Positions 48,012 through 56,156 of a DNA stretch of 64,000 bases are shown here, one piece after another. The stretch covers positions 3,378,501 to 3,442,500 of the forward strand of contig NZ_JAPEPO010000001.1 of the NCBI RefSeq assembly GCF_026340095.1. The letters run 5' to 3'. This stretch comes from Streptomyces sp. NBC_01446 (GTDB taxonomy: Bacteria; Actinomycetota; Actinomycetes; Streptomycetales; Streptomycetaceae). Below the pieces are notes generated by a model. It was not told the DNA's origin. It searched no databases and saw nothing but the letters and a program-made list of their open reading frames with translations. A program made the position numbers and the translations under genes. Positions within the stretch are counted from its first letter, which is position 1. Each line of letters starts with the position of its first letter.

Positions 48012-48542
48012 TTACTCGGCACCGCCCTGCTCGTCGCGCTTGACGCGAAGTGCCTCCGCAGTGCGGACGAACTTCGACGGGAGCGCCTGGAAGACCTGAG
48101 CAGCCTGAGTCTGCTTGCCCTTCATGGCGCCCGCCAGCTTGGCGAGCAGAACCTCGCGGGACTCGAGGTCCGCGAGCTTCTTGATCTCATCGGCGGACAG
48201 CGCCTTACCGTCAAGGACACCGCCCTTGATGATGAGGTTGGGGTTGTCCTTGGCGAAGTCACGAAGACCCTTCGCCGACTCCACCGGGTCACCGGTGACG
48301 AAGGCAACCGCTGTCGGACCCGTGAACAGGTCGTCCAGCGTGTTGATCCCGGCCTCGTTGGCCGCGATCTTGGTCAGCGTGTTCTTCACCACGGCGTACT
48401 CGGAGTTCTCACCGAGAGAACGGCGCAGCTGCTTGAGCTGGGCCACGGTGAGACCCCGGTACTCGGTCAGCACGGCGGCGTTCGAGCTGCGGAACTTGTC
48501 CGTGAGCTCGGCTACCGCGGCAGCCTTGTCGGGCGTCGGCAT
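48012..48542 (-). CDS. rplJ: 50S ribosomal protein L10
   Basis: L10 anchors the L7/L12 stalk and autoregulates its operon. The 176-residue protein has the rRNA-binding LTEYRGLTVAQLKQLRRSL segment and YAVVKNTLTKIAA. AAGGAGG precedes the ATG. The 210-nt leader upstream carries an L10-type structure. Confidence 0.98.
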   Translation of the reverse strand: MPTPDKAAAVAELTDKFRSSNAAVLTEYRGLTVAQLKQLRRSLGENSEYAVVKNTLTKIAANEAGINTLDDLFTGPTAVAFVTGDPVESAKGLRDFAKDNPNLIIKGGVLDGKALSADEIKKLADLESREVLLAKLAGAMKGKQTQAAQVFQALPSKFVRTAEALRVKRDEQGGAE

Positions 48543-48753
48543 AGAGCGTCGGCCTCCTTCCGGGTGATGAGGACCGCTCAGAAGGGGCTGTACAAAACAA
48601 AACGCCCCGGCGCAGGCGCACGGGGCTTAGCTCGACCGGAACGAGTCCGGGAACTTTCCACAGTCACCTGCGCAGGTCGTCCGCTTTCAGCAGATCCTTC
48701 GGTCACCGGTTCCTCTTGCGAGGACACGGCAACGACCAGCGGTCTTTGGCTTC
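48543..48753 (-). ncRNA. L10 (rplJ) leader RNA
   Basis: From the predicted start near 48753 the transcript begins GAGAAGCCAAAGACCGCTGG and continues with the AAGGATCTGCTGAA and ACCTGCGCAGGT segments I associate with the bacterial L10 leader family. This is the mRNA target of the L10-L12 complex. The 3' half contains a GC-rich hairpin followed by a T-rich tract. No covariance search was run. Confidence 0.65.
48592..48626 (-). terminator. possible attenuator in the rplJ leader
   Basis: On the minus strand GCCCCG (48621-48626) pairs with CGGGGC (48604-48609) across an 11-nt GC-rich loop. GTTTTGTTTTGT follows (48592-48603). A T-rich tail after a hairpin is rare in this genome and looks like an intrinsic terminator 50 nt before the rplJ start. 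Confidence 0.55.
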
Positions 48754-48759
48754 TCAAGG

Positions 48760-48789
48760 AGATTACGTGACGGGGTCCGCCTCAGGCAA
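48760..48789 (-). promoter_or_regulatory. rplJL promoter, TTGCCT-18-TAATCT
   Basis: On the minus strand TTGCCT (48784-48789) and TAATCT (48760-48765) are 18 bp apart. The predicted start lies just before the L10 leader motif, which supports both calls. Confidence 0.65.
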
Positions 48790-48819
48790 ATCCGCTCCTG
48801 TCGGCCCCCGCCGGGGCGC

Positions 48820-49668
48820 TCAACCGCTGGTCGCGCCCTTCATCATCTGCGCCAGATCCACCACGTCCTTGGCGGCCGGAGCCCGTACGGTGACCGGCTT
48901 GTCGTAGTCGAAGAAAGTCATCGTCATGTCGAAGCGGCCCTTGTCCGCCGCGCCGCGGGTACGGAAGCGTCTGGTGCGGTCGCCCTGGTCGATCCACAGG
49001 TCCACCGCGAGCTTGTCGACGCCCAGGCCCTCGTACATCGAGAGGTTCTTGTCGCGGCGCTTCCTGGTGGCCGCGTCCTCGTCCTTGTAGCTCTCGCGCA
49101 TCTGGTCGAGCGTGACGGTGCCCTTGTAGTGCGCGGTCTTCTCGCCCTCCACGGTCTCCTCGCCGACGCGCTCAAGATCCTTGGAGCCGTTGAGGAACGT
49201 GACCTGCTCGGCCGGGTTCTGGTCCGCCTGGCCGGCCAGCGGGTTCGTCGCCGCGGCCTCCTGCGACGCGGGCCCGGAGATGTCGAACTTGAGCCAGCTC
49301 CTGCCGTCCGTCTCCTTGGCCGCGCCCTTGCCGCCACCCATGTAGAGGGCGCCGCCGGTGACGCGCATCTCGAGGGTGCCGTCGGAGCCCTGGTAGGGCG
49401 AGGTCATCCTCATCCGCATCGCCATCGGCTTCACGCTGATCGCGGCCTCGCCGTCGATCCGGCCCGAGCCGGGGACCTCGCCGGTCATCCGGTAGCCGAA
49501 CGACGTCAGCCGCTCCCCGTTCTCCGTGGCCTTGAGGACGGCCGCGGCCGCCGCCGTCCGCGGCGAAGAACCCGCTCTCCCGTCGCCCCCCGACGACGTA
49601 CAGGCCGTGGCCCCGCCACACAGCACCGCGGCGGCCAGCACGGCCCCCGCCGCTCTGTTCACTGTCAT
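48820..49668 (-). CDS. putative lipoprotein, LolA/LppX-like
   Basis: From the ATG at 49668 (AGGGGTGGGG just upstream) the protein is 282 residues. The N-terminus is NRAAGAVLAAAVLCGGATAC, a lipoprotein signal with ATAC as lipobox. The rest alternates short beta strands (RLTSFGYRMTGEV, AISVKPMAMRMRM, HYKGTVTLDQM, AVDLWIDQGDRTRRF), as in the LppX/LprG-type half-barrel family that binds lipids. The function is not known. A paralogue lies next to it upstream. Confidence 0.75.
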   Translation of the reverse strand: MTVNRAAGAVLAAAVLCGGATACTSSGGDGRAGSSPRTAAAAAVLKATENGERLTSFGYRMTGEVPGSGRIDGEAAISVKPMAMRMRMTSPYQGSDGTLEMRVTGGALYMGGGKGAAKETDGRSWLKFDISGPASQEAAATNPLAGQADQNPAEQVTFLNGSKDLERVGEETVEGEKTAHYKGTVTLDQMRESYKDEDAATRKRRDKNLSMYEGLGVDKLAVDLWIDQGDRTRRFRTRGAADKGRFDMTMTFFDYDKPVTVRAPAAKDVVDLAQMMKGATSG

Positions 49669-49727
49669 GACCCCACCCCTAGGAACAGATGATCGATACA
49701 CGTAGGTGGGCGCACGATACCGAAGGC

Positions 49728-50447
49728 TCAGGCGGCGGGCTTTCGAGCAACGACGTCCTTGAAGTCGACCGTGTCCCGTGCCGGCGGGCGCTCGGCCGAG
49801 GCGCGGGCGCCGTACTCGCCGTAATGCACCGTCCCCGAGAAGGTGCCGGAGGCCGTATCGGCTCGCTGGACGCGCTTGACCAGGAGGTGGCCGCGGTCGA
49901 TCCACACGTCGACGCGCTGCCCGTGGGTCGAGCCCGTGTAGTGCGTCGCGCGGACGCCGCGCACGGTCTCGGCGCCCACCTCGCGCGCGTTCCCCGAGGA
50001 CAGCAGCAGCTTCAGGGAGGCCGCCGGCGAGAGGTCGGCCCCTGAGGCGTACGGGTATCTGATCCAGTGCTTGCCGTCCGACAGCGCGGCGAACTTGTCG
50101 GTCATCCGCGTGTAGTACGCGTCCGGCAGGAAGCGTGACTGGGACGGGGAGCCGCCCATGAGCCGGGTCGTCGAGGCCATCGAGCCGCCGGTCGTGGTCA
50201 CCCTCAGCGTGCCGCGCAGCCCGCCCGACCAGCGCAGGACGCCCACGCTCCGCGAGGACAGGCTGGTGCCCGTACTGCTCGTCGCCTCGATCCTCGCGGA
50301 CCCGGCGGCGACGACCTCGGAGCGCGCGGCCTTCAGCGCCCCGGTGACACTCTCGTCGCGCCCCGGCGCCTCGTGCGTGCCGCAGGACACCAGGCCGGCC
50401 ATCGCCAGGCAGACCGTCGCGTACCGCACCCATGTCCTGCCGTTCAT
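49728..50447 (-). CDS. putative lipoprotein, paralogue of the adjacent gene
   Basis: The 239-residue protein begins NGRTWVRYATVCLAMAGLVS and then Cys, a good lipobox (LVSC). It shares the pattern of the neighbouring lipoprotein, including ATHYTGSTHGQRVDVWIDRG against that protein's AVDLWIDQGD. It lies 59 nt upstream of that gene on the same strand, so the pair probably arose by duplication. The terminator after rplA suggests separate transcription from rplKA. Confidence 0.75.
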   Translation of the reverse strand: MNGRTWVRYATVCLAMAGLVSCGTHEAPGRDESVTGALKAARSEVVAAGSARIEATSSTGTSLSSRSVGVLRWSGGLRGTLRVTTTGGSMASTTRLMGGSPSQSRFLPDAYYTRMTDKFAALSDGKHWIRYPYASGADLSPAASLKLLLSSGNAREVGAETVRGVRATHYTGSTHGQRVDVWIDRGHLLVKRVQRADTASGTFSGTVHYGEYGARASAERPPARDTVDFKDVVARKPAA

Positions 50448-50530
50448 ACGCTCCCCCGCCGAGCCCCAGGTCGACCCCGCACGCTAGCGGAGCGCACCCG
50501 CGCCCGGAGTGGTTAGCGGCAAAACGGGAA

Positions 50531-50562
50531 CGGGCCCCGCACCTCGAAAGGTGCGGGGCCCG
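50531..50562 (-). terminator. rplKA terminator
   Basis: A perfect 14-bp stem (CGGGCCCCGCACCT and its complement) with a TTCG loop on the minus strand begins 26 nt after the rplA stop. Confidence 0.9.
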
Positions 50563-50587
50563 AGCCGACTTGGCTGAGCTGTCAGGC

Positions 50588-51316
50588 TCAGACCGCAGCC
50601 GGGTCCTCCTCGACGAGGAGGTTGCGGGTGCGGTTCGGGTCGAGCGGAACGCCGGGGCCCATCGTGGTGGCGATGGCGGCCTTCTTGATGTAGCGACCCT
50701 TGGCGGCGGACGGCTTCAGACGAAGGATCTCGTCCAGGGCCGCGCCGTAGTTCTCCACCAGCTGGGTGTCGTCGAAGGACACCTTGCCGATGATGAAGTG
50801 GAGGTTCGAGTGCTTGTCGACGCGGAACTCGATCTTGCCGCCCTTGATCTCGTTCACGGCCTTGACCACGTCCGGGGTCACCGTGCCCGTCTTCGGGTTC
50901 GGCATGAGGCCACGGGGGCCGAGCACGCGGCCGAGGCGGCCGACCTTGCCCATGAGGTCCGGGGTGGCGACAACGGCGTCGAACTCGTTGAGGCGGTTGC
51001 CCTTGGAGATCTCGTCGATGAGCTCGTCGGAGCCGACGATGTCGGCGCCAGCGGCTTCCGCGGCCGCAGCACGGTCACCGGTCGCGAAGACCAGGACCCG
51101 GGCGGTCTTGCCGGTGCCGTGCGGGAGGTTCACGGTGCCACGGACCATCTGGTCGGCCTTGCGCGGGTCGACACCCAGACGCATGGCGACCTCGACGGTG
51201 CCGTCGAACTTCGTCGCGGAGGTCTCCTTGGCGATACGGACGGCCTCGAGCGGGGCGTAGAGCTTGTCCCGGTCGATCTTCGCGTCCGCAGCGCGGAGAG
51301 TCTTGCTGCGCTTCAC
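50588..51316 (-). CDS. rplA: 50S ribosomal protein L1
   Basis: L1 forms the E-site stalk and represses rplKA translation in E. coli. The 242-residue protein has GTVEVAMRLGVDPRKADQMV, the VLGPRGLMPNPKTGTVT signature and IEFRVDKHSNLHF. The GTG start has AGGAG 5-6 nt upstream. It follows rplK. Confidence 0.98.
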   Translation of the reverse strand: MKRSKTLRAADAKIDRDKLYAPLEAVRIAKETSATKFDGTVEVAMRLGVDPRKADQMVRGTVNLPHGTGKTARVLVFATGDRAAAAEAAGADIVGSDELIDEISKGNRLNEFDAVVATPDLMGKVGRLGRVLGPRGLMPNPKTGTVTPDVVKAVNEIKGGKIEFRVDKHSNLHFIIGKVSFDDTQLVENYGAALDEILRLKPSAAKGRYIKKAAIATTMGPGVPLDPNRTRNLLVEEDPAAV

Positions 51317-51398
51317 TTCTACTCCTGGAGTTCAGGTATGGAGTTCGTGGTGCGGACCAGCGCTGGCCCTACCACTGAAAGGTCAAACGGGGTGAGGA

Positions 51399-51833
51399 TC
51401 AGCCCTCGACCGTGACGCCCATGGAACGCGCGGTACCGGCGATGATCTTCGCGGCGGCGTCCAGGTCGTTGGCGTTCAGGTCGGCCATCTTGGTGGTGGC
51501 GATCTCGCGGACCTGCGCGTCGGTGATCTTCGCGACCTTGGTCTTGTGAGGCTCGCCGGAGCCCTTCTCGATGCCCGCGGCCTTGAGGATCATCTTGGCG
51601 GCCGGGGGCGTCTTGGTGATGAAGGTGAAGGAGCGGTCTTCGTAGACCGTGATCTCCACCGGGATGACCCAGCCACGCTGCGACTCGGTCGCGGCGTTGT
51701 AGGCCTTGCAGAACTCCATGATGTTGACGCCGTGCTGGCCCAGCGCGGGACCAACCGGCGGGGCCGGGTTGGCGGCACCGGCCTGGATCTGGAGCTTGAT
51801 AAGCCCCGTGACCTTCTTCTTCTTGGGAGGCAT
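51399..51833 (-). CDS. rplK: 50S ribosomal protein L11
   Basis: L11 binds the GTPase-associated centre with L10 and is required for RelA activation and thiostrepton binding. The 144-residue protein has GLIKLQIQAGAANPAPPVGP, ALGQHGVNIMEFCKAYN and the C-terminal KMADLNANDLDAAAKIIAGT. It is separated from nusG by a U-tailed terminator. Confidence 0.98.
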   Translation of the reverse strand: MPPKKKKVTGLIKLQIQAGAANPAPPVGPALGQHGVNIMEFCKAYNAATESQRGWVIPVEITVYEDRSFTFITKTPPAAKMILKAAGIEKGSGEPHKTKVAKITDAQVREIATTKMADLNANDLDAAAKIIAGTARSMGVTVEG

Positions 51834-51934
51834 TGCTCTCTCCGGGTCCTAGTGAGAGTTTTCAGCCGACCACCCGGTCATCCGGATGGAGGCATACCGC
51901 ACAACGATAACGGGTATCTATGTGCAGCTAAAAA

Positions 51935-51979
51935 CCGAGCAGGTCAGACCGGCTTTGAGAGCCCGTCTGACCTGTTCGG
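51935..51979 (-). terminator. nusG terminator with T tract
   Basis: A stem of about 20 bp (arm CCGAGCAGGTCAGAC, one internal mismatch, one wobble) with a 5-nt loop is followed on the minus strand by GGTTTTTAG. It begins 31 nt after the nusG stop and should separate secE-nusG from rplKA. Confidence 0.85.
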
Positions 51980-52010
51980 AAGTGCTTGTTCCAGAAGGTG
52001 CCGGAAGGGG

Positions 52011-52907
52011 CTAGTTCTTCTGGATCTGGTCGAAGCTGAGCTCGACCGGAGTCTCGCGGCCGAAGATCTCGACGAGGCCCTTGACCTTCTTCGAGTCGGC
52101 GTTGATCTCGTTGATCGTCGCCTGCAGCGTCGCGAACGGGCCGTCGGTGACGGTGACCGAGTCGCCGACCTCGAAGTCCAGGACCTGGACCTCGACCTTG
52201 CGGGAGGGAGCCGGCCTGCCCTCGGCCTCGGCGGCCTCGCGGGCGGCCTTCTCCTCGGCCTCCGGGGCGAGCATCTTGACGATCTCATCGAGGGTCAGCG
52301 GGTACGGGTCGTAGGCGTTGCCCACGAAGCCGGTGACGCCGGGCGTGTTGCGGACGACGCCCCAGGACTCGTTCGTCAGGTCCATGCGCACCAGCACGTA
52401 GCCGGGGAGCTTGTTCTGACGGACGGTCTTGCGCTCGCCGTTCTTGATCTGCGCGACCTCTTCCTGCGGCACCTCGGCCTGGAAGATGAAGTCCTCGACA
52501 TTCAGCGAGACGGCGCGCTGCTCGAGGTTGGTCTTCACGCGGTTCTCGTAACCGGCGTACGTGTGGATGACGTACCACTCGCCGGGCAGCGTGCGCAGTT
52601 CCTCGCGCAGGGCGACGATCGGGTCGACCGGCTCGGACTCCTCGGCGGACTCCTCGTCGGCCTCGGCCTCGGGGGCGTCCTCGTCGGACAGCTCGGCGGC
52701 GTCGTCCTCGGCGTCGTTCTCGAGGGACTCCTCGGCGGCTTCGACCTCGTCCTCGGCGTGCTCGTCAGCCTCAGTGGCTGCCTCGTCGGCAGCCTCGGCC
52801 TGGACCGTGTCCTCGGCGTTCTCGGCGTCCGCCGCCTCGACAATGTCGAGCTCGTCCTCAACGGACTCGACGGGCTCGATCGCCTCGTTCAGGTTCGGGT
52901 CAGACAC
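52011..52907 (-). CDS. nusG: transcription termination/antitermination protein NusG
   Basis: NusG contacts RNA polymerase and Rho or S10. The NGN domain starts near residue 109 (GEWYVIHTYAGYENRVKTNL) and includes PGYVLVRMDL; the KOW domain is at the end (GDSVTVTDGPFATLQATINE). The N-terminal 95 residues are almost entirely acidic and Ala-rich, so the protein is 298 residues against about 180 in E. coli. The GTG start was chosen. Confidence 0.97.
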   Translation of the reverse strand: MSDPNLNEAIEPVESVEDELDIVEAADAENAEDTVQAEAADEAATEADEHAEDEVEAAEESLENDAEDDAAELSDEDAPEAEADEESAEESEPVDPIVALREELRTLPGEWYVIHTYAGYENRVKTNLEQRAVSLNVEDFIFQAEVPQEEVAQIKNGERKTVRQNKLPGYVLVRMDLTNESWGVVRNTPGVTGFVGNAYDPYPLTLDEIVKMLAPEAEEKAAREAAEAEGRPAPSRKVEVQVLDFEVGDSVTVTDGPFATLQATINEINADSKKVKGLVEIFGRETPVELSFDQIQKN

Positions 52908-52945
52908 TGTGGCTGCTTCTTCCTGGATACATAGGGGTGGAACAC

Positions 52946-52977
52946 GCGAAAGGGGCGCCGGGTACGGCGCCCTTCGC
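52946..52977 (-). terminator. hairpin between secE and nusG
   Basis: GCGAA/TTCGC and an inner 8-bp GGGCGCCG/CGGCGCCC stem with a 2-nt bulge lie 8 nt after the secE stop. Attenuation or processing is inferred, because nusG must still be expressed. Confidence 0.45.
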
Positions 52978-52984
52978 TATCGGC

Positions 52985-53272
52985 TCAGCCGAAGATGTAC
53001 TTGACGGCGTGGTTGAAGCCATAGTCAATCACGGTCACCAGACCGATCATGATGACGACGAACACAATCACCACACTGGTGTACGTGGTGAGCTGGTTGC
53101 GAGTCGGCCAGACAACCTTGCGGAGCTCCGCGACGATCTGGCGGTAGAAGAGCGCGAGACGACCGAAGGGGCCCTTCTTTCCGCGCTTGCCACCCTTACG
53201 GGGCTTCTTCTGTGACTCCGGCGCCTCATCCTGGGCATCAGGCATGTCGATGGAGCCCACGGCGTCCGTCAC
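52985..53272 (-). CDS. secE: preprotein translocase subunit SecE
   Basis: SecE clamps SecY. The 95-residue protein has a basic cytoplasmic N-terminus, the conserved RQIVAELRKVVWPTRNQL amphipathic helix and one transmembrane segment (VVIVFVVIMIGLVTVI). The GTG start is preceded by AGGTGAGGAC. It lies between tRNA-Trp and nusG, the standard bacterial order. Confidence 0.97.
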   Translation of the reverse strand: MTDAVGSIDMPDAQDEAPESQKKPRKGGKRGKKGPFGRLALFYRQIVAELRKVVWPTRNQLTTYTSVVIVFVVIMIGLVTVIDYGFNHAVKYIFG

Positions 53273-53381
53273 GCGTCCTCACCTGAATTCCGGGTCGTGG
53301 CCGTGCCGCGCCCGGTTGAGCCGCACGGCGGTGCATTTGCAGTACGTACATGCGCACACGTCCTGGCGAAGGAGTGTGTAG

Positions 53382-53454
53382 CAGGGCCGGAGGGACTTGA
53401 ACCCCCAACCGCTGGTTTTGGAGACCAGTGCTCTACCAATTGAGCTACGACCCT
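53382..53454 (-). tRNA. tRNA-Trp (CCA)
   Basis: The 73-nt cloverleaf begins AGGGTCGTAGCTCAATTGG and pairs with CGGCCCT at its 3' end, with one G-U in the acceptor stem. The anticodon loop CTCCAAA gives CCA. The T arm GGTTCAAGTCC is intact. No CCA tail is encoded. It lies just upstream of secE, where Streptomyces commonly carries tRNA-Trp. Confidence 0.95.
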
Positions 53455-53644
53455 TTGTCTGCCCCAACGTACCGCATCCTTCCGACTGCACGTCGTGTGC
53501 CGGAAGAGAGCGGCCGGTGAAGGCCAACGAGCAGTGAGTGTACGTGTTCCGCGGCCCTCCGTCGAACAGAAAGAAGCGGGCCAGTCGTTGATCGTCCGTG
53601 AAACCCGTGTGCCGGCCGGGTTTCCGGTCTGGAACGATGGGGTT

Positions 53645-54883
53645 ATGAGCGCTGCTGCTACTCCTTCCTCTTCGCCCACCGAGCGCCGGGTCTCCGCCCG
53701 TATCGGCGCGATCTCCGAGTCCGCGACCCTCGCCGTCGACGCCAAGGCCAAGGCCCTCAAGGCCGCCGGGCGTCCGGTCATCGGTTTCGGCGCGGGCGAG
53801 CCCGACTTCCCGACCCCGGACTACATCGTCGAAGCGGCCATCGAGGCCTGCAAGAACCCGAAGTACCACCGGTACACGCCCGCCGGCGGTCTGCCCGAGC
53901 TGAAGGCCGCGATCGCCGCGAAGACGCTGCGCGACTCCGGCTACGAGGTCGACCCCTCGCAGGTGCTGGTCACCAACGGCGGCAAGCAGGCCATCTACGA
54001 GGCCTTCGCCGCGATCCTCGACCCGGGCGACGAGGTCATCGTCCCGGCGCCGTACTGGACGACGTACCCCGAGTCGATCCGTCTCGCCGGTGGTGTCCCC
54101 GTCGAGGTCGTGGCCGACGAGACGACCGGGTACCGCGTCTCCGTGGAGCAGCTGGAGGCGGCGCGCACCGAGCGCACCAAGGTCGTCCTGTTCGTGTCGC
54201 CGTCGAACCCGACGGGCGCGGTCTACAGCGAGGCCGACGCCGAGGCGATCGGCCGCTGGGCCGTCGAGCACGGCCTGTGGGTTCTCACCGACGAGATCTA
54301 CGAGCACCTGGTCTACGGGGACGCCAAGTTCACGTCCCTCCCGGCGCTCCTGCCCGAGCTGCGCGACAAGTGCATCGTCGTGAACGGCGTCGCCAAGACG
54401 TACGCGATGACCGGCTGGCGCGTCGGGTGGATCATCGGCCCGAAGGACGTCGTGAAGGCCGCGACCAACCTGCAGTCGCACGCCACGTCGAACGTGTCGA
54501 ACGTCGCACAGATCGCCGCGCTCGCCGCCGTGTCCGGCGACCTGACGGCCGTCGCGAAGATGCGCGAGGCCTTCGACCGCCGCCGCAAGACCATCGTGCG
54601 CATGCTGAACGAGATCGACGGCGTGTTCTGCCCCGAGCCCGAGGGTGCCTTCTACGCGTACCCGTCGGTGAAGGAGCTGCTCGGCAAGGAGATCCGCGGC
54701 AAGCGTCCGCAGACTTCCGTCGAGCTGGCCGCGCTGATCCTGGAGGAGGCCGAGGTCGCGGTCGTCCCGGGTGAGGCCTTCGGCACGCCGGGCTACCTGC
54801 GTCTGTCGTACGCCCTGGGCGACGAGGACCTGGTCGAGGGTGTCTCGCGGATCCAGAAGCTGCTGGCGGAGGCCAGGGACTGA
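53645..54883 (+). CDS. aspC: PLP-dependent aminotransferase, probably aspartate aminotransferase
   Basis: A class I aminotransferase of 412 residues from the ATG at 53645. Motifs are GFGAGEPDFPTPDYIVEAA near 43-61, NPTGAVYSE, the DEIYEHLVYGD segment, the PLP lysine in NGVAKTYAMTGWRVGW near 245-260, and the C-terminal GYLRLSYALG. The sequence type (subgroup Ib) is usual for actinobacterial AspAT, but prephenate or other amino-acid activity cannot be excluded. A long perfect hairpin follows. Confidence 0.9.
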   Translation: MSAAATPSSSPTERRVSARIGAISESATLAVDAKAKALKAAGRPVIGFGAGEPDFPTPDYIVEAAIEACKNPKYHRYTPAGGLPELKAAIAAKTLRDSGYEVDPSQVLVTNGGKQAIYEAFAAILDPGDEVIVPAPYWTTYPESIRLAGGVPVEVVADETTGYRVSVEQLEAARTERTKVVLFVSPSNPTGAVYSEADAEAIGRWAVEHGLWVLTDEIYEHLVYGDAKFTSLPALLPELRDKCIVVNGVAKTYAMTGWRVGWIIGPKDVVKAATNLQSHATSNVSNVAQIAALAAVSGDLTAVAKMREAFDRRRKTIVRMLNEIDGVFCPEPEGAFYAYPSVKELLGKEIRGKRPQTSVELAALILEEAEVAVVPGEAFGTPGYLRLSYALGDEDLVEGVSRIQKLLAEARD

Positions 54884-54891
54884 CATGTACG

Positions 54892-54936
54892 ACGCACAAG
54901 CGGGCCTCCGGTCGGACCGGAGGCCCGCTTGTGCGT
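54892..54936. terminator. 20-bp terminator hairpin after the aminotransferase gene
   Basis: A perfect 20-bp stem (ACGCACAAGCGGGCCTCCGG and its complement) with a 5-nt loop begins 9 nt after the stop codon. The symmetric stem could work on both strands. Confidence 0.92.
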
Positions 54937-55112
54937 TCAGGCACGCGCTCGTTCGGTGAACTCGGCTGCCTGGGCCAGGATTTCTGCGGCAAGATCCTGG
55001 AGTGACTCCTCCCCACGAGGGGCTTCTCACTCGGTCGTGACGGCCTCATGACGGACAAGCCCTGCCCGGCGCCTTCCGGCACAGAGCAGAGCCTAGCGAT
55101 TACGGAGCGTTG

Positions 55113-56138
55113 ATGGGTGTGGTTCGTGATATCCGGCAGCTGCCCAAGGCCCACCTGCACCTGCACTTCACCGGGTCGATGCGGCCCACGACCCTGCTCG
55201 AACTCGCCGACAAGTACGGCGTCAGGCTGCCCGAGGCCCTGACCGGGGCCGAGCCGCCGAAACTGCGGGCCACCGACGAGCGCGGCTGGTTCCGTTTCCA
55301 GCGGCTGTACGACGCCGCCCGGTCCTGTCTGCGCGAGCCCGAGGACATTCAGCGGCTGGTGCGCGAGGCCGCGCTGGAGGATCTCGCGGACGGGTCGGGG
55401 TGGCTGGAGATCCAGGTCGACCCGACGTCGTACGCGCCGCGGCTCGGGGGCCTGATCCCGGCCCTGGAAGTCATCCTGGACGCCGTCGAGACCGCCTCGC
55501 GCGACACGGGGCTCGGCATGCGGGTCCTGGTGGCCGCCAACCGTATGAAGCATCCGCTGGACGCGCGCACTCTGGCCCGCCTCGCCGTGCGGTACGCGGA
55601 CCGCGGCATCGTCGGCTTCGGGCTCTCCAACGACGAACGGCGGGGCATGGCGCGGGACTTCGACCGCGCGTTCGACATCGCCAGGGAGGGCGGCCTCCTT
55701 GCCGCGCCGCACGGCGGCGAGCTGACCGGGCCCGCCTCCGTACGCGACTGCCTGGACGACCTGGAGGCGACGCGGATCGGGCACGGGGTGCGGGCCGCCG
55801 AGGACCCGCGGCTGCTGAAACGGCTCGCGGACCGGGGGGTGACCTGCGAGGTCTGCCCCGCCTCCAATGTCGCGCTCGGCGTCTACGAGAAGCCCGAGGA
55901 CGTACCCCTGCGCACTTTGTTCGAGGCCGGGGTGCCGATGGCGCTCGGCGCCGACGACCCGCTCCTGTTCGGCTCGCGTCTGGCCGCCCAGTACGAGATC
56001 GCGCGCCGTCACCACGACTTCGACGACGCCGAACTGGCCGAGCTGGCACGGCAGTCGGTGCGCGGCTCGGCGGCGCCGCAGGACATCAGGGCGAAGCTGC
56101 TGTCAGGGGTCGACGACTGGCTGGCCACCGCCCCCTGA
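55113..56138 (+). CDS. add: adenosine deaminase
   Basis: This hydrolyses adenosine (or a related aminopurine) to inosine and ammonia. The zinc ligands lie in KAHLHLHFTGSM (His14/16/18 region), the substrate-site HGGELTG is near 200, HGVRA follows, and the metal Asp is in LGADDPLLFGS. The 341-residue protein starts at the ATG at 55113, with GGAG upstream; a TTG one codon earlier is less likely. Some family members act on other adenine compounds, so the substrate is inferred. Confidence 0.9.
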   Translation: MGVVRDIRQLPKAHLHLHFTGSMRPTTLLELADKYGVRLPEALTGAEPPKLRATDERGWFRFQRLYDAARSCLREPEDIQRLVREAALEDLADGSGWLEIQVDPTSYAPRLGGLIPALEVILDAVETASRDTGLGMRVLVAANRMKHPLDARTLARLAVRYADRGIVGFGLSNDERRGMARDFDRAFDIAREGGLLAAPHGGELTGPASVRDCLDDLEATRIGHGVRAAEDPRLLKRLADRGVTCEVCPASNVALGVYEKPEDVPLRTLFEAGVPMALGADDPLLFGSRLAAQYEIARRHHDFDDAELAELARQSVRGSAAPQDIRAKLLSGVDDWLATAP

Positions 56139-56156
56139 CCAGGCCCGGTGCGTCGG

